Shown: positions 26,637 to 35,852, numbered from the stretch's first letter. The stretch: 63,582 nucleotides of DNA from Verrucomicrobiota bacterium (GCA_003219415.1 QHOS01000036.1:1-63582); one strand, 5' to 3'. Translations and numbers: made by a program. The notes: generated from the sequence alone by a model not told the origin.

Positions 26637-27227
26637 ATGAATGAATCTGTCACTCAAATCAAAGACACAACCGGAAATCCTGCTCCCCTAGGGCTTCTGG
26701 GTTTTGGTATGACAACTGTGCTGTTGAACCTGCACAACGCCGGTTTTTACGAGTTAAACAGCATGATTTTGGCAATGGGAATTTGCTATGGCGGCGCTGC
26801 GCAGATTATCGCCGGAACGATGGAGTGGAGGAAGGGCAACACATTCGCCACTACTGCGTTTCTTTCTTACGGATTGTTCTGGTTCTCGCTCGTAACGTTG
26901 ATCATTCTTACGAAGCTAGGATGGGCTTCGCCTTCTAATGACACGGCCATGGCCGCTTATCTCGCCATGTGGGGCTTGTTCACCGCTGTTATGTTTATCG
27001 GCACGTTGCGATTGCACGTCGCAGGGCAGATCGTGTTTGGTTCGCTGACAATTCTTTTCTTTTTGCTCGCGATCGGCGACTACACGAATGCGAGCGTGGG
27101 CTTCAAACATTTCACCGGTTACGAAGGGATCTTCTGCGGTTTCTCCGCGATCTACGCCGGACTCGCCCAGGTGCTGAACGAAATTTTCGGTAAAACTGTA
27201 CTTCCGCTCGGGTCCGTGATGAAATAA
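26637..27227 (+). CDS. satP: GPR1/FUN34/YaaH family (SatP-like) acetate carrier
   Basis: This protein of about 196 residues has six membrane segments. The family signature is present as [20 protein letters not shown], an NPAPLGL-type motif. [20 protein letters not shown] and [20 protein letters not shown] follow, then [11 protein letters not shown]. SatP/YaaH proteins move acetate and succinate across the inner membrane. The start at 26637 follows from the family N-terminus. Its last 76 bp overlap the converging, truncated recN end. Confidence 0.92.
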   Translation: MNESVTQIKDTTGNPAPLGLLGFGMTTVLLNLHNAGFYELNSMILAMGICYGGAAQIIAGTMEWRKGNTFATTAFLSYGLFWFSLVTLIILTKLGWASPSNDTAMAAYLAMWGLFTAVMFIGTLRLHVAGQIVFGSLTILFFLLAIGDYTNASVGFKHFTGYEGIFCGFSAIYAGLAQVLNEIFGKTVLPLGSVMK

Positions 27228-28756
27228 TTGCCTTTGACTGCGATCAGGTAGGGGCGGTTCAGCGAACCGCCCCGGGCGATTGAGGTCCAAATCACCTGAT
27301 GATCGCGCCCCAGCGTTTGCATCTTCGCGCCAACTGCGTGCGCAATTTCGCCGCCTACATTCGTGTCGATTTCATCGAACACGAGGAGGGGAATCGCATC
27401 ATGCGCGGCCAGCGCAGATTTAATCGCCAGCATCAGGCGCGAGATTTCGCCACTCGACGCGATGGCGCGCAGCGATTTGAGCGGTTCGCCTGGATTGGGC
27501 GAGAAAAGTAATTCTACCGAATCGAATCCATTCGGGCGTGGTTCATCGAGCGGGATAAGTTTCGCTTCGAATTCAGATTGGCGAAATCCGAGATCCCGCA
27601 GGTTGCGCCGGATGTTCTCGGAAAGTTTTGGCGCGGCTTTTGCGCGCAACTTTCGGAGCGCTTCACCGGCGCGATTCATGTGCTTGCGAATGTTTTCGAT
27701 TTCTTTTGCAAGACGCTCCAGCTCGACGTCTCGACCTTCGATTTTTCGCATTCGTTCCGCCGCGCGCTCGCCGAACGCGATCACGTCAGCAATCGAGCCA
27801 CCATATTTGCGCTTCAGAGTTTCAAAGAGCGAAACGCGTTGCTCCAGTGAGGCGAGTTGTTGTGGATCGAGATCAAGTCTTTCGGCGTACGCGGAAAGAG
27901 CGCGGGCGATTTCGGAAAGTTCAACCACACTTGCAGTATGTGCCGAAGACAAATGCGCGATTGAACTATCGATCTTTTCCAATTCGCGGAGCAGCCGCTG
28001 CGTTTCGGAGAGTTGAGAAAGAACAGAATCATCTGCTTCGGAAAGTTTGTTGGCGATCGCGCTGGCCAGTTCAATCAGCCGCTTGCTACTGCTCGCGAGC
28101 TTGTAGCGCTTTTCGATTTCTTCCTCTTCGTCTGCGACCAAATTCGCAGAGTTGATTTCGGCAACCTGATGACGAACAAGATCAAGCTCCTGTTCACGCG
28201 CGGTTTCCGCCGTGTCCAACGCAGCATGTTCCGCCAGCAGTGCCTGTAATTGCCGATAATGCTTCCGATATTCCTCAAGCTCCTCTTCAGCCCGCGCGAA
28301 CGAATCAAGCAAGCTCAATTGCGTCTCGGGCGAGAGCAACGATTGGTGATCGTGGGGCCCATGAAGATCGACAAGCTCGTCGCCGAGCTTTTTCAAGATC
28401 GACAACGTCGTTGGCGAACCGTTGATGAACTGACGCGTGCCGCCGGCTGCCGAGAAACTCCGCTTGATGATTAGGTCATCCTCACACGGCTCGATTCCCG
28501 CCTCGACAAGTTCTGGATTTAGTTTTTGCAGGTCGCGACCTGTAAAGACCGCTTCCACTGTGCAAAGATCGGCGCCGGTGCGAATCAACGATTTATCCGC
28601 ACGCTCTCCCAGCAAAAGCTGTAGTGCGCCGATGATGATCGATTTGCCCGCGCCGGTTTCTCCAGTCACGGCGACAAAGCCCGGCGTCATTTGCCACTCG
28701 AGCTCCTCCACGAGCGCGAGGTTTTTGATTCGCAGTAAGCTGAGGACAGCAGGCAT
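27152..28756 (-). pseudogene. recN: recN, 3' end lost or replaced
   Basis: The 534-residue frame is a clear RecN (SMC-like DNA repair ATPase) for most of its length. Walker A is VTGETGAGKSIIIGALQLLL, the long central coiled coil is present, signature SSGEISRLMLAIKSAL and Walker B LLVFDEIDTNVGGEIAHAVG are intact. After GRDHQVI the expected switch-His segment (ITHLPQVAA-type) and about 60 further residues are absent. The frame instead runs through a 23-bp palindrome (27251-27273) and into antisense of satP. The ATPase is probably inactive, though a truncated product could be made. A sequencing or assembly fault cannot be excluded. Confidence 0.75.
27251..27273. repeat. Palindrome GGGGCGGTTC-AGC-GAACCGCCCC at the recN break
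   Basis: Ten-base arms pair perfectly around a 3-nt loop. It lies exactly where recN similarity stops and within 25 bp of the satP stop codon. Confidence 0.85.
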
Positions 28757-28759
28757 GGG

Positions 28760-28844
28760 AAAGTTGAGTGTTATTAGTTGAGAGCTGAGAGTTACGACTC
28801 TGAAGATTTCAAACTCTCAACAACCAACTTTCAACTCCCAACTT
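28760..28844. repeat. Imperfect palindrome, AGTTGAGAG / CTCTCAAC family
   Basis: The left arm (AAGTTGAGTGTTATTAGTTG, then AGAGCTGAGAGTT) is mirrored by AAACTCTCAACAACCAACTT then TCAACTCCCAACTT. It fills the space between the divergent recN and PhnP-like genes and runs into the codons of the latter. Confidence 0.7.
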
Positions 28845-28880
28845 GCGGTCACATTCCTTGGGACCGGAACGTCACAAGGC

Positions 28881-29609
28881 GTGCCGATGATTGGCTGCGA
28901 TTGCGATGTCTGCCGGTCGCCCGACCCCCGCGACCAGCGGCTGCGCTCGTCGATCTATATCGAAACGCCGGAATGTGCCTGGGTAGTGGATACGGGAACC
29001 GATTTTCGAACACAGGCGCTCCGAGAAGGCATTCGCCGAGTAGATGCAGTCGTTTTCACGCATTCGCACACCGATCATATCATGGGCTTTGACGATCTCC
29101 GACGCTTTTCGCACGCGCGAGGCTCCATGCCGGTCTATGCATCGCCTGAAACAATGCGTGATTTGAAGCGGGTATTTCAATTTGCGTTCAACACCAGGAA
29201 TCCGGCTCCATATTATCTAAAGCCGGAGCCGCATATAATTCACGGCCCCTTTAAACTGGGTGAGACCCTCGTCACACCACTGTCGGTGCCTCATGGCGAC
29301 TCCATGGTGAACGGCTATCTTTTCTCACGCGCGAATCGAAAACTCGTCGCCTACTTAAGCGACTGCAGCGCAGTGCCAGATGCGATTGTCGATCTTATCT
29401 CTGGTGTAAGAGTTTTAATCATCGATGCGCTGCGGGATAGACCGCATCCGACACACCTGAGCGTTGGGCAGGCCCTGGATGCGGCAACGCGCGTAAAGCC
29501 TGAATCGACTTACTTTACGCACATCTGCCACGATCTTCCGCAGTCTGCAGAATCCCGGCTTCCCGCTGGCGCGCACATCGCGTACGACGGATTGAAGCTC
29601 AAATTCTAA
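28881..29609 (+). CDS. PhnP-like MBL-fold metal hydrolase, start unclear
   Basis: This metallo-beta-lactamase-fold protein has GCDCDVCRSPDPRDQRLRSS near the N-terminus. VDTGTDFRTQ follows, then the metal motif FTHSHTDHIMGFDDLR, VPHGDSMVNGYLF, YLSDCSAVPD and YFTHICHDLP. This pattern fits the PhnP/phosphoribosyl cyclic phosphodiesterase group. The frame continues upstream of the GTG at 28881 with LAVTFLGTGTSQGVP, the family's usual first strand, but no ATG, GTG or TTG lies there before a stop at 28779. A palindromic repeat occupies the place of the expected start. The true start is probably near 28842 and non-canonical, or it has been lost. Confidence 0.8.
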   Translation: MPMIGCDCDVCRSPDPRDQRLRSSIYIETPECAWVVDTGTDFRTQALREGIRRVDAVVFTHSHTDHIMGFDDLRRFSHARGSMPVYASPETMRDLKRVFQFAFNTRNPAPYYLKPEPHIIHGPFKLGETLVTPLSVPHGDSMVNGYLFSRANRKLVAYLSDCSAVPDAIVDLISGVRVLIIDALRDRPHPTHLSVGQALDAATRVKPESTYFTHICHDLPQSAESRLPAGAHIAYDGLKLKF

Positions 29610-29637
29610 TATCGAGTCCGCGGCGGCGGTAGAAATC

Positions 29638-30417
29638 TCACCGAATAATTCCCCGCTCGCTTTGTTCGATGAATTGAATGATTTCGGTGATTTCTTCGGT
29701 CTGCGGCAATTCCTTCTGCATCGCTTCGATTGCCTGGCGGGTGTTGTATTTAGAGCGGTAAATCACGCGAAACGCCTCTTTGATCAGTTTCACACTTTCG
29801 GGCGGAAAATTCTTGCGTTCCAATCCGATGAGATTAATCCCGCGAATTTCCGCGGGGTTACCATCGGCGATCATAAACGGCGGAACGTCCTGCACAATTT
29901 TGGAACAGCCACCGGTAATCGCGAATCGGCCGATCCGGCAGTATTGATGCACGGCCGTAAGCCCGCCCATCACCGCGTGATCTCCTACTTGAACGTGGCC
30001 ACCCAACGTGCCGTTATTCGAAAAGATGACGCCGTCGCCCACGGTGCAATCGTGACCGATATGGCTGTAGGCGAGGAAGTTTCCGCGATTACCGATTCGC
30101 GTTTTGCCTTCGCTCGTTGTGCTGCGATGCGCCGTCACGAATTCACGAAACGTATTTTCGTCGCCGATTTCCAGATAAGTCGGTTCGCCGCGATACTTTA
30201 AATCCTGCGTTTGCTGGCCGATGGAGCAGTACGCGTAGAACCTGTTCTTTGCTCCAGCCTTCATCGGCCCGCAGAGCGTGACGTGATGTTGGAGCCAGCA
30301 GTTTGGGCCGACCACAACGTCGTGGTCAATAACACAGTAGGGCCCTACGATCGTTCCTGCACCGATTTCGGCGCCTGGATCGATAATGGCGGTCGGATGA
30401 ATCCGCCCGTCGCTCAT
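29638..30417 (-). CDS. lpxA: UDP-N-acetylglucosamine acyltransferase LpxA
   Basis: This 259-residue left-handed beta-helix protein catalyses the first step of lipid A synthesis, moving a 3-hydroxyacyl chain from ACP to UDP-GlcNAc. Hexapeptide repeats run from PTAIIDPGAEIGAGTIVGPY through GDGVIFSNNGTLGGHVQVGD. The catalytic His lies in FLAYSHIGHDC. GQQTQDLKYRGEPTYLEIGD and QDVPPFMIADGNPAEIRGIN are LpxA signatures. Its ATG overlaps the lpxC-fabZ stop by four bases (ATGA). Confidence 0.97.
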   Translation of the reverse strand: MSDGRIHPTAIIDPGAEIGAGTIVGPYCVIDHDVVVGPNCWLQHHVTLCGPMKAGAKNRFYAYCSIGQQTQDLKYRGEPTYLEIGDENTFREFVTAHRSTTSEGKTRIGNRGNFLAYSHIGHDCTVGDGVIFSNNGTLGGHVQVGDHAVMGGLTAVHQYCRIGRFAITGGCSKIVQDVPPFMIADGNPAEIRGINLIGLERKNFPPESVKLIKEAFRVIYRSKYNTRQAIEAMQKELPQTEEITEIIQFIEQSERGIIR

Positions 30418-31733
30418 TTGTCGAGAAACGTGAACATCAGTTCAGCTTCCGAAACGATTGCGTCGTTCACTACGCAGTAGCACTTCGTTTTCGCCATGCG
30501 ATTGCCACGCGCTCTTGTCAGCTCGGCGTGAATGAAAATCGTGTCGCCCGGAAAAACCGGTTTGCGAAATTTCACCTGGTCCGCACTCATGAAATAGCCG
30601 ACACGACTCGAAGTCTTCGTCAATTTGAACAATAGAATACTGGCCACTTGCGCCATCGCTTCTACTTGCATTACTCCAGGCATGACTGGGTGACCGGGAA
30701 AATGCCCCTGAAAAAACGGCTCGTTAATCGTGATGGATTTTATGGCCGTAATTTTATTTTCGCCCTCGAAGCCGATGACCCGGTCAACCATCAAAAAAGG
30801 GTAGCGATGCGGAAGGATGTTCATCACTTCGCCAGTGTCCAGCCCGGAATCGCCTATTGGGATCGCGCGCGGTGTGCTCATCGCGCTTCTCCGCGTCTGC
30901 TCGCGAGCGAGCGCACGAGCCAATTCCGCATTCGCAGCATGTCCGGGTTTCACCGCCACGACGTGACCGCGGATACGCCGGCCGACTAGCGCCAGATCGC
31001 CGATAATATCGATGATTTTGTGCCGTACGAATTCGTCTGGGAAACGCAATGGTTCCTTGCTTAAGACCGCCTCGCCGCGTACGACAATCGCATTTTCGAG
31101 GCTGCCGCCCTTGATCAAGTTCTTCTCCATGAGTGGCTCAACATCCTCGTAGTAAACAAACGTTCGTGCCGGTGCGATCTCGCACTCGAAGCCCGTGGGG
31201 GTGATTTCCATCGATAGAAACTGCGCGAAGCGATTGTTCGGTCCAGCTTGTGTGCAAGAGATGCGAAATTTGTCATCCGGCAGTAAAACGAGCAGCGCGC
31301 CCGTTTTCGCTTCCACGTGCATCGGCTCACGCACGTCGAAGAATTTTCTCCGTTCCTCCTGGGCCATTACACCGGCTTTCTTGATGAGATCAACGTAAGG
31401 CTGTGCGCTGCCGTCTCCGATTGGCGGCTCGTTTGCATCCATCTCGATGATGGCGTTGTCCACGCCCATTGCCGAGAGCGCGGCCAGAATATGCTCCACT
31501 GTGTGCACTCGCACCGACCCTTCACCGATGGTCGTGGCGCGCTCGACCGTTTTGAGATTCTCGATCTTCGCATCGATGGTCGGCTCATCCTGCAGATCTT
31601 TACGCTTGAATTTGATGCCATGATCTATCGGCGCCGGATGCAGTTTCAGAGTGACTTTGTCACCCGTATGCAGCGCCGTACCGCTAAAGCTGGCGGTCTT
31701 ACCAACTGTATGTTGAAACTCAGGAGCAGGCAT
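30414..31733 (-). CDS. lpxC-fabZ: Bifunctional LpxC deacetylase / FabZ dehydratase
   Basis: This protein of about 439 residues joins two enzymes. LpxC (1-278) is the zinc-dependent committed step of lipid A synthesis; its ligands fit HTVEHILAAL (His77/His81 region), HKIIDIIGD (His238, Asp242) and the general acid His265 in KPGHAANAEL. FabZ (about 300-439) has MNILPHRYPFLMVDRVIGFE, then FQGHFPGHPVMPGVMQVEAM with catalytic His344 and Glu358. Fused LpxC-FabZ is known in Bacteroidota and Verrucomicrobiota. The start at MPAPEFQHTVGKTASFSG fits the LpxC N-terminus; upstream open sequence is not LpxC-like. It is coupled to lpxA. Confidence 0.96.
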   Translation of the reverse strand: MPAPEFQHTVGKTASFSGTALHTGDKVTLKLHPAPIDHGIKFKRKDLQDEPTIDAKIENLKTVERATTIGEGSVRVHTVEHILAALSAMGVDNAIIEMDANEPPIGDGSAQPYVDLIKKAGVMAQEERRKFFDVREPMHVEAKTGALLVLLPDDKFRISCTQAGPNNRFAQFLSMEITPTGFECEIAPARTFVYYEDVEPLMEKNLIKGGSLENAIVVRGEAVLSKEPLRFPDEFVRHKIIDIIGDLALVGRRIRGHVVAVKPGHAANAELARALAREQTRRSAMSTPRAIPIGDSGLDTGEVMNILPHRYPFLMVDRVIGFEGENKITAIKSITINEPFFQGHFPGHPVMPGVMQVEAMAQVASILLFKLTKTSSRVGYFMSADQVKFRKPVFPGDTIFIHAELTRARGNRMAKTKCYCVVNDAIVSEAELMFTFLDK

Positions 31734-31857
31734 CGGCGTTTTAACTAGCAGAGATTTTGCCTCGTGACCAGCGGTTGTCGACGAGTGCAGATCAATCCAT
31801 GGAATCTCATTAACACTCTGCTTCAGCGGGGTGGCAGGGCCCCGGCATGAGCCTCTC

Positions 31858-31910
31858 AACCGCTTGAGCGGTTTCCCTCACGTTCCTCGAGAAACCGCTA
31901 CAGCGGTTTA
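31858..31910. repeat. Paired hairpins AACCGCTTGAGCGGTTT / GAAACCGCTACAGCGGTTTA
   Basis: Two short hairpins with closely similar arms (ACCGCT / AGCGGT) lie upstream of lpxC-fabZ and before the next converging gene end. The pair also forms a larger inverted repeat. Confidence 0.7.
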
Positions 31911-31965
31911 CTTAATGCAGTATCCGGATCACATCTCGCTGAAGCGAGGTGTTAATGGGAGTTGC

Positions 31966-32718
31966 TCACTTCAATTCGAATTCCCCGCAATCGAACGCCA
32001 TCATCTGGTCCACGTTCGAGATGCGGAATTGGTGAAAAACAGTGCCATCGGTTTGCCAAACATCGACCGATTTATCGCCCTTCCTTATGATCGATACACG
32101 ACTCAGATTCCGCGACTCACTTATCGTGAACAACCGAAGGCCGTCGTTTGTTTTCAAGTAGCTTCTGTCATTGTCAAACCCCGTGGCGAGTTCGACGAGT
32201 GTTCGCTTGTCGTTTGCCAGCGGATTTGGCATCAGGGTCATTTTAACGCTCGCATTCGATTTGTTTTCGGGAGGGGAAGCTGCGGCCTGATTGAGATCTT
32301 CCACCTTGAGAGAACCGACGAGATAACCACGAGCGTGATATCTTCCAGCGGGCAAATCTTCGCCATTGTCATTTTTCCCGTCCCATTGCGTCACGAGCGA
32401 GTCCGCACCTATTTTGAATTCGTTGAGGTCCGCTTCGTGGTGCAAAACGCGCAGTAGCTTTCCTTGTGCATCGTAAATTCCGAGGCTGATCCGGCCTTCC
32501 AACGGTGGTGGTACAAAACTGATGCGGATGCTTCGCGCGGGGGAAGGTGAAGGCGTCTGCTCTGACGCAGGCGTCGGCGTGAGGGATTCTATCGGAACGG
32601 GCGACAAAGAAGGAGATTCCTCCGGCATCGCCGAAGAAGTCGGCGTTTGCGATTCTTGTGCCAGAGCGGCATAAGCCAAGAACACTGTCAGAATCGCTGT
32701 TTTGACCTTTGTTGTCAT
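31966..32718 (-). CDS. Exported protein with FlgD/Ig-like fold, unknown function
   Basis: This protein of about 250 residues has a signal peptide (KTAILTVFLAYAALAQES) and a Ser/Pro/Thr-rich linker. The next domain carries ISLGIYDAQGKLLRVLHHEA and VTQWDGKNDNGEDLPAGRYH. The WDGKNDNGxxLPxGxY pattern is that of FlgD-like Ig repeats used in surface and secreted proteins. The C-terminal half (RLFTISESRNLSRVSIIRKG, VDVWQTDGTVFHQFRI) is beta-rich and unassigned. The chosen ATG (32716-32718) lies in the outer arm of a palindromic repeat. Confidence 0.75.
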   Translation of the reverse strand: MTTKVKTAILTVFLAYAALAQESQTPTSSAMPEESPSLSPVPIESLTPTPASEQTPSPSPARSIRISFVPPPLEGRISLGIYDAQGKLLRVLHHEADLNEFKIGADSLVTQWDGKNDNGEDLPAGRYHARGYLVGSLKVEDLNQAAASPPENKSNASVKMTLMPNPLANDKRTLVELATGFDNDRSYLKTNDGLRLFTISESRNLSRVSIIRKGDKSVDVWQTDGTVFHQFRISNVDQMMAFDCGEFELK

Positions 32719-32826
32719 GTCGAGCGGAGCCGAGACATCTCGAATTAATTGATAACGAGAAATAGAGATTCCTCCCAGCCTTCGCATAAAGCTACGGCGG
32801 GGCAAGCGACTTCGCTCGGAATGACA
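32713..32826. repeat. Palindrome of the TCATTCTGAGCG family with a second element nested in it
   Basis: The outer arms are TGTCATGTCGAGCGGAGCC and GACTTCGCTCGGAATGACA. Between GAGATTCCTC and the right arm lies CAGCCTTCGCATAAAGCTAC then GGCGGGGCAAGC, a unit also seen nested at about 3176 and 60753. Confidence 0.7.
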
Positions 32827-32831
32827 AGTGA

Positions 32832-34472
32832 CTAGATGTAGTAACGCCAGTTCACGTTTGGAAAAAGATTATCGCGCCATTCGCACCCCCGTAGAAATTC
32901 CTCATCCACCGTATTCGTGACGAGTTGATCGTATAATCGGGTGAAGCGAGCGAGATGACCGATGGTGCGCTTGGTCGCGTAATCAGGTGCTGCCCCGGTT
33001 TTAATCAAGAACGCCCAATCGCTGGACTGAGCGAGTAAGAGTTCACGCGCGAGTTGCTTGAGGACGCGGTCAGCGAGTGGGCTACACTCGTTTGCAGCCC
33101 TACGCGCGACTTCACTCATTTGCTGTGCCGCAACATGCAGCTGTGGATAAATCCACGCGTTGCTAGGATTCAGCCAAACTTCAAAATAGCCGTTCTCGCC
33201 CCATGTTGAAGTTGCTGGCTCAATGATTTGCTGCGTCGGATTGGCGGCCAGATATTCGCTCGGCGTGGAGAGACAGAAATCGCGCTCGATTGCTGCCTGG
33301 CGAATGAATTGTTCGAGGAAACGGGGACCTTCAAACCACCAATGCCCGAAGAGCTCGGCATCGAAGGGAACGACCACAATCGGATCAAACCCCGCCGCGG
33401 CGACTTCACGGATCTGGCGCCGGCGTTCCGAAACAAAATGACGGGCTTGTGTCTCGGCCACTTTTTCTGCAGCGACGGGATCGTATAGCTCCTTCTGGTC
33501 ACTGGCTCCGGTGATGCGGTGATACTTCACGCCGGAGAATTTCCGGGTGCCGTGAGTAACTGGTCCCAAATGTTCCAGTGGAAGGTCGAATCCGGCGTCG
33601 CGATAAAACTCCCGGTACGCGGGGTCACCAGGATAACCTCCCTGTGCGCTCCAAACCTGTCGGCTTGAATCACGATCGCGCGCAAATGCCGCCAGCCCGG
33701 CCGGCGTGTAACAAGGTGCATAAATCGAGCGACGCGGACGCGGCTTTCCAAATAACAGGCCGTGTGTGTCGAGAACGAACCAACGAATATTTGCCTCCCG
33801 CAGGATGGATTCCAGACCTGCACCGTAAGCGCATTCAGGCAGCCAAAACCCGCGAGGCTCGACGCCGAAAAGCTCCACATAAACATCGCGTCCTATCAAA
33901 ATCTGGGCCGGCGCTGCTTTAGCCGCGGACGTTGACCGCGGCCGCGTGGACCAGGCAAACGCTGGAGCGCCGATGTCACCGCTCCCGGCTATAACCGGCT
34001 CCTGGAGCAAGGGTAGCAAGCCATGCGTGGCCGCCGAGGCAACGATTTCAAGTCCGCCGCTTTCCCGCAGTTCACGAAAAGTGGCAAGCAAATCGCATTT
34101 GCATTCATCGACAAAGAAGCGCCGGGCTTCGCCAAAGATTTTGAAATAAAAGTCCGCGAGCTCGCGGAGTGCCGGGTGATTGCGATTTCGTTTCCGTTCA
34201 CGCGTCGCGAGATCGATTAGCGAATCGAGATGCCGCACGTAACGCTCGCGAAGGAGCTTATCCTGCAGCATCGCGCAGAGCGTCGGCGTGAGCGACATGG
34301 CAAGCTTAAACGGCACATGATCATCGACCAGGCGCTGCATCATGCGCACCAGCGGGACATAACATTCCGTTATTGCTTCGAAGAACCAGTCTTCTTCCAG
34401 AAAATGCTCGTGCTCGGGATGGCGAACGAACGGCAGATGCGCGTGAAGAATGAGCGCGAGAGAACCGGCCAT
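32832..34472 (-). CDS. Glycoside hydrolase family 57 protein, probable 1,4-alpha-glucan branching enzyme
   Basis: This 546-residue protein begins ALILHAHLPFVRHPEHEHFL, the GH57/DUF1957 opening. The catalytic Glu is Glu213 in FWLPECAYG and the acid Asp is in VVPFDAELFGHWWFEGP. WSAQGGYPGDPAYREFYRDA is diagnostic of the branching-enzyme branch. A C-terminal helical domain follows. It probably acts on glycogen in the cytoplasm. Between GLLPLLQEP and AQILIGRDVY about 27 residues (160-187) replace the short link usual in the family. They are encoded by palindromic DNA (33912-33995) lying 25 residues before the catalytic Glu. Confidence 0.9.
   Translation of the reverse strand: MAGSLALILHAHLPFVRHPEHEHFLEEDWFFEAITECYVPLVRMMQRLVDDHVPFKLAMSLTPTLCAMLQDKLLRERYVRHLDSLIDLATRERKRNRNHPALRELADFYFKIFGEARRFFVDECKCDLLATFRELRESGGLEIVASAATHGLLPLLQEPVIAGSGDIGAPAFAWSTRPRSTSAAKAAPAQILIGRDVYVELFGVEPRGFWLPECAYGAGLESILREANIRWFVLDTHGLLFGKPRPRRSIYAPCYTPAGLAAFARDRDSSRQVWSAQGGYPGDPAYREFYRDAGFDLPLEHLGPVTHGTRKFSGVKYHRITGASDQKELYDPVAAEKVAETQARHFVSERRRQIREVAAAGFDPIVVVPFDAELFGHWWFEGPRFLEQFIRQAAIERDFCLSTPSEYLAANPTQQIIEPATSTWGENGYFEVWLNPSNAWIYPQLHVAAQQMSEVARRAANECSPLADRVLKQLARELLLAQSSDWAFLIKTGAAPDYATKRTIGHLARFTRLYDQLVTNTVDEEFLRGCEWRDNLFPNVNWRYYI
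33912..33995. repeat. In-frame palindromic insert in the GH57 gene
   Basis: It contains two palindromes, GGAGCG...CGCTCC (33964-33985) and GCCGCGG...CCGCGGC (33922-33942). It reads without a stop as residues 160-187 (GSGDIGAPAFAWSTRPRSTS within it). Confidence 0.65.
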
Positions 34473-34488
34473 TGAAAGACAATTAGCG

Positions 34489-34641
34489 TGTCATTCCGAG
34501 CGAAGCGAGGAACCTCTCAAAAACGCTCTCGGCACACAAGAAAAGACGCGCGTGGCATCAGCGTGCGCGCTGGCTTTGAAACTGCAAGATTCCGCAACGT
34601 GCGATTGCGAGGTCCCTCATCGTCTGCGCGACTCGGGATGA
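34489..34641. repeat. Palindrome, TCATTCCGAGCG family, copy 3
   Basis: The left arm GTCATTCCGAGCGAAGCGAG then GAACCTC is mirrored at the far end by GAGGTCCCTCATCGTC then GCGCGACTCGGGATGAC. About 80 bp of unrelated sequence separate the arms. It fills the gap between the aminotransferase end and the GH57 start. Confidence 0.65.
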
Positions 34642-34645
34642 CGGA

Positions 34646-35809
34646 TCACAGAGTGCGGCAAAAGTCTTGGAAGCGATCCAACCCTTTTTTGATGACGTCG
34701 ATACTGGTCGCGTAACTGAGCCGGACAGTACGATCGTCGCCGAAGGCGGCTCCGGGAACGACCGCAACGTTGGCTTTACTTAACAGTCGATCCGCGAAAT
34801 TTTGCGAAGTTAGACCGAGCTGACTAATATTCACCAGGACGTAAAATGCGCCCTCCGGTTTGACAGCAGTAACGTTCGAAATTTTTGAGATGCGGTCGAA
34901 CATGTAATTGCGGCGCATATCGAACTCTTCTCGCATATCGATTATCGGTTGTTGATCGCCCTTTAAAGCGGCGACTGCGCCGTACTGCGAGAAAGAAGAA
35001 GGATTAGATGCGGTATGGCTTTGAATGGAATCGACCGCTTTAGCCACAGCCTCCGGAGCTGCCAGGTAACCAAGCCGCCAGCCTGTCATCGCGTACGTTT
35101 TGCTAAAGCCGTTGATTGTGATCGTCAGATCGTGGGCCGCCTCGGAGAGCGAGGCGATGCTCACATGTTTTGTATCGTCGTAAACGAGCTTCTCGTAGAT
35201 TTCGTCTGACAAAATGTAAATGTCTTCCTCAGCTGCAACATCGACAATCGCCTGCAATTCTTCTCGCGTATAAACAGAGCCGGTCGGATTACAGGGACTG
35301 TTCATGATCAACATCTTCGTGCGCGGGGTCATTGCATTTTCGAAGTCTTCGGCCCGCATTTTCCAGGAGTTGCGCTCACTGGTCGGCACGATCACGGGAT
35401 CAGCGCCGGCCAATCTGACCATTTCCGGATAGCTGACCCAATAGGGCGCGGGAATTATGACTTCATCGCCAGGCTGGCATGTAGCGAGGATCGCGTTGTA
35501 GCACGCGTGCTTTGCGCCGTTACTCACGATAACCTGCGCAGCGCGATAATTCAGGCCGTTATCGGCAGCCAATTTTTCTGCGATTGCCTGACGCAATTCC
35601 GGGATGCCGGCGCTGGGCGTGTATTTTGTAAAGCCGGCTTCCAATGCATCGATCGCAGCCTTTTTAATATGTTCGGGCGTGTCGAAATCCGGTTCGCCTG
35701 CGCCAAAGCCGCAGACATCTATGCCCTCGGCCTTCATGGCTTTGGCCTTGCTATCGATCGATAGAGTAAGCGAAGGGCTGAGTTGAGCGGCGCGTTCGGA
35801 AATTTCCAT
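34646..35809 (-). CDS. aspC: Class I aspartate/aromatic aminotransferase
   Basis: This protein of about 387 residues is a PLP enzyme of the thermophile-type aspartate aminotransferase group. Landmarks are GFGAGEPDFDTPEHIKKAAI, FTKYTPSAGIPELRQAIAEK, NSPCNPTGSVYTREEL, YILSDEIYEKLVYDD and the PLP lysine in INGFSKTYAMTGWRLGYLAA. It interconverts aspartate or other amino acids and 2-oxoglutarate. The start at MEISERAAQLSPSLTLSIDS fits the family. The ndk gene lies 43 bp upstream on the same strand. Confidence 0.94.
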   Translation of the reverse strand: MEISERAAQLSPSLTLSIDSKAKAMKAEGIDVCGFGAGEPDFDTPEHIKKAAIDALEAGFTKYTPSAGIPELRQAIAEKLAADNGLNYRAAQVIVSNGAKHACYNAILATCQPGDEVIIPAPYWVSYPEMVRLAGADPVIVPTSERNSWKMRAEDFENAMTPRTKMLIMNSPCNPTGSVYTREELQAIVDVAAEEDIYILSDEIYEKLVYDDTKHVSIASLSEAAHDLTITINGFSKTYAMTGWRLGYLAAPEAVAKAVDSIQSHTASNPSSFSQYGAVAALKGDQQPIIDMREEFDMRRNYMFDRISKISNVTAVKPEGAFYVLVNISQLGLTSQNFADRLLSKANVAVVPGAAFGDDRTVRLSYATSIDVIKKGLDRFQDFCRTL

Positions 35810-35852
35810 GGTAATAGGACTGGTTGTGGGATGGTTCAAAATGGAGCGCAAA

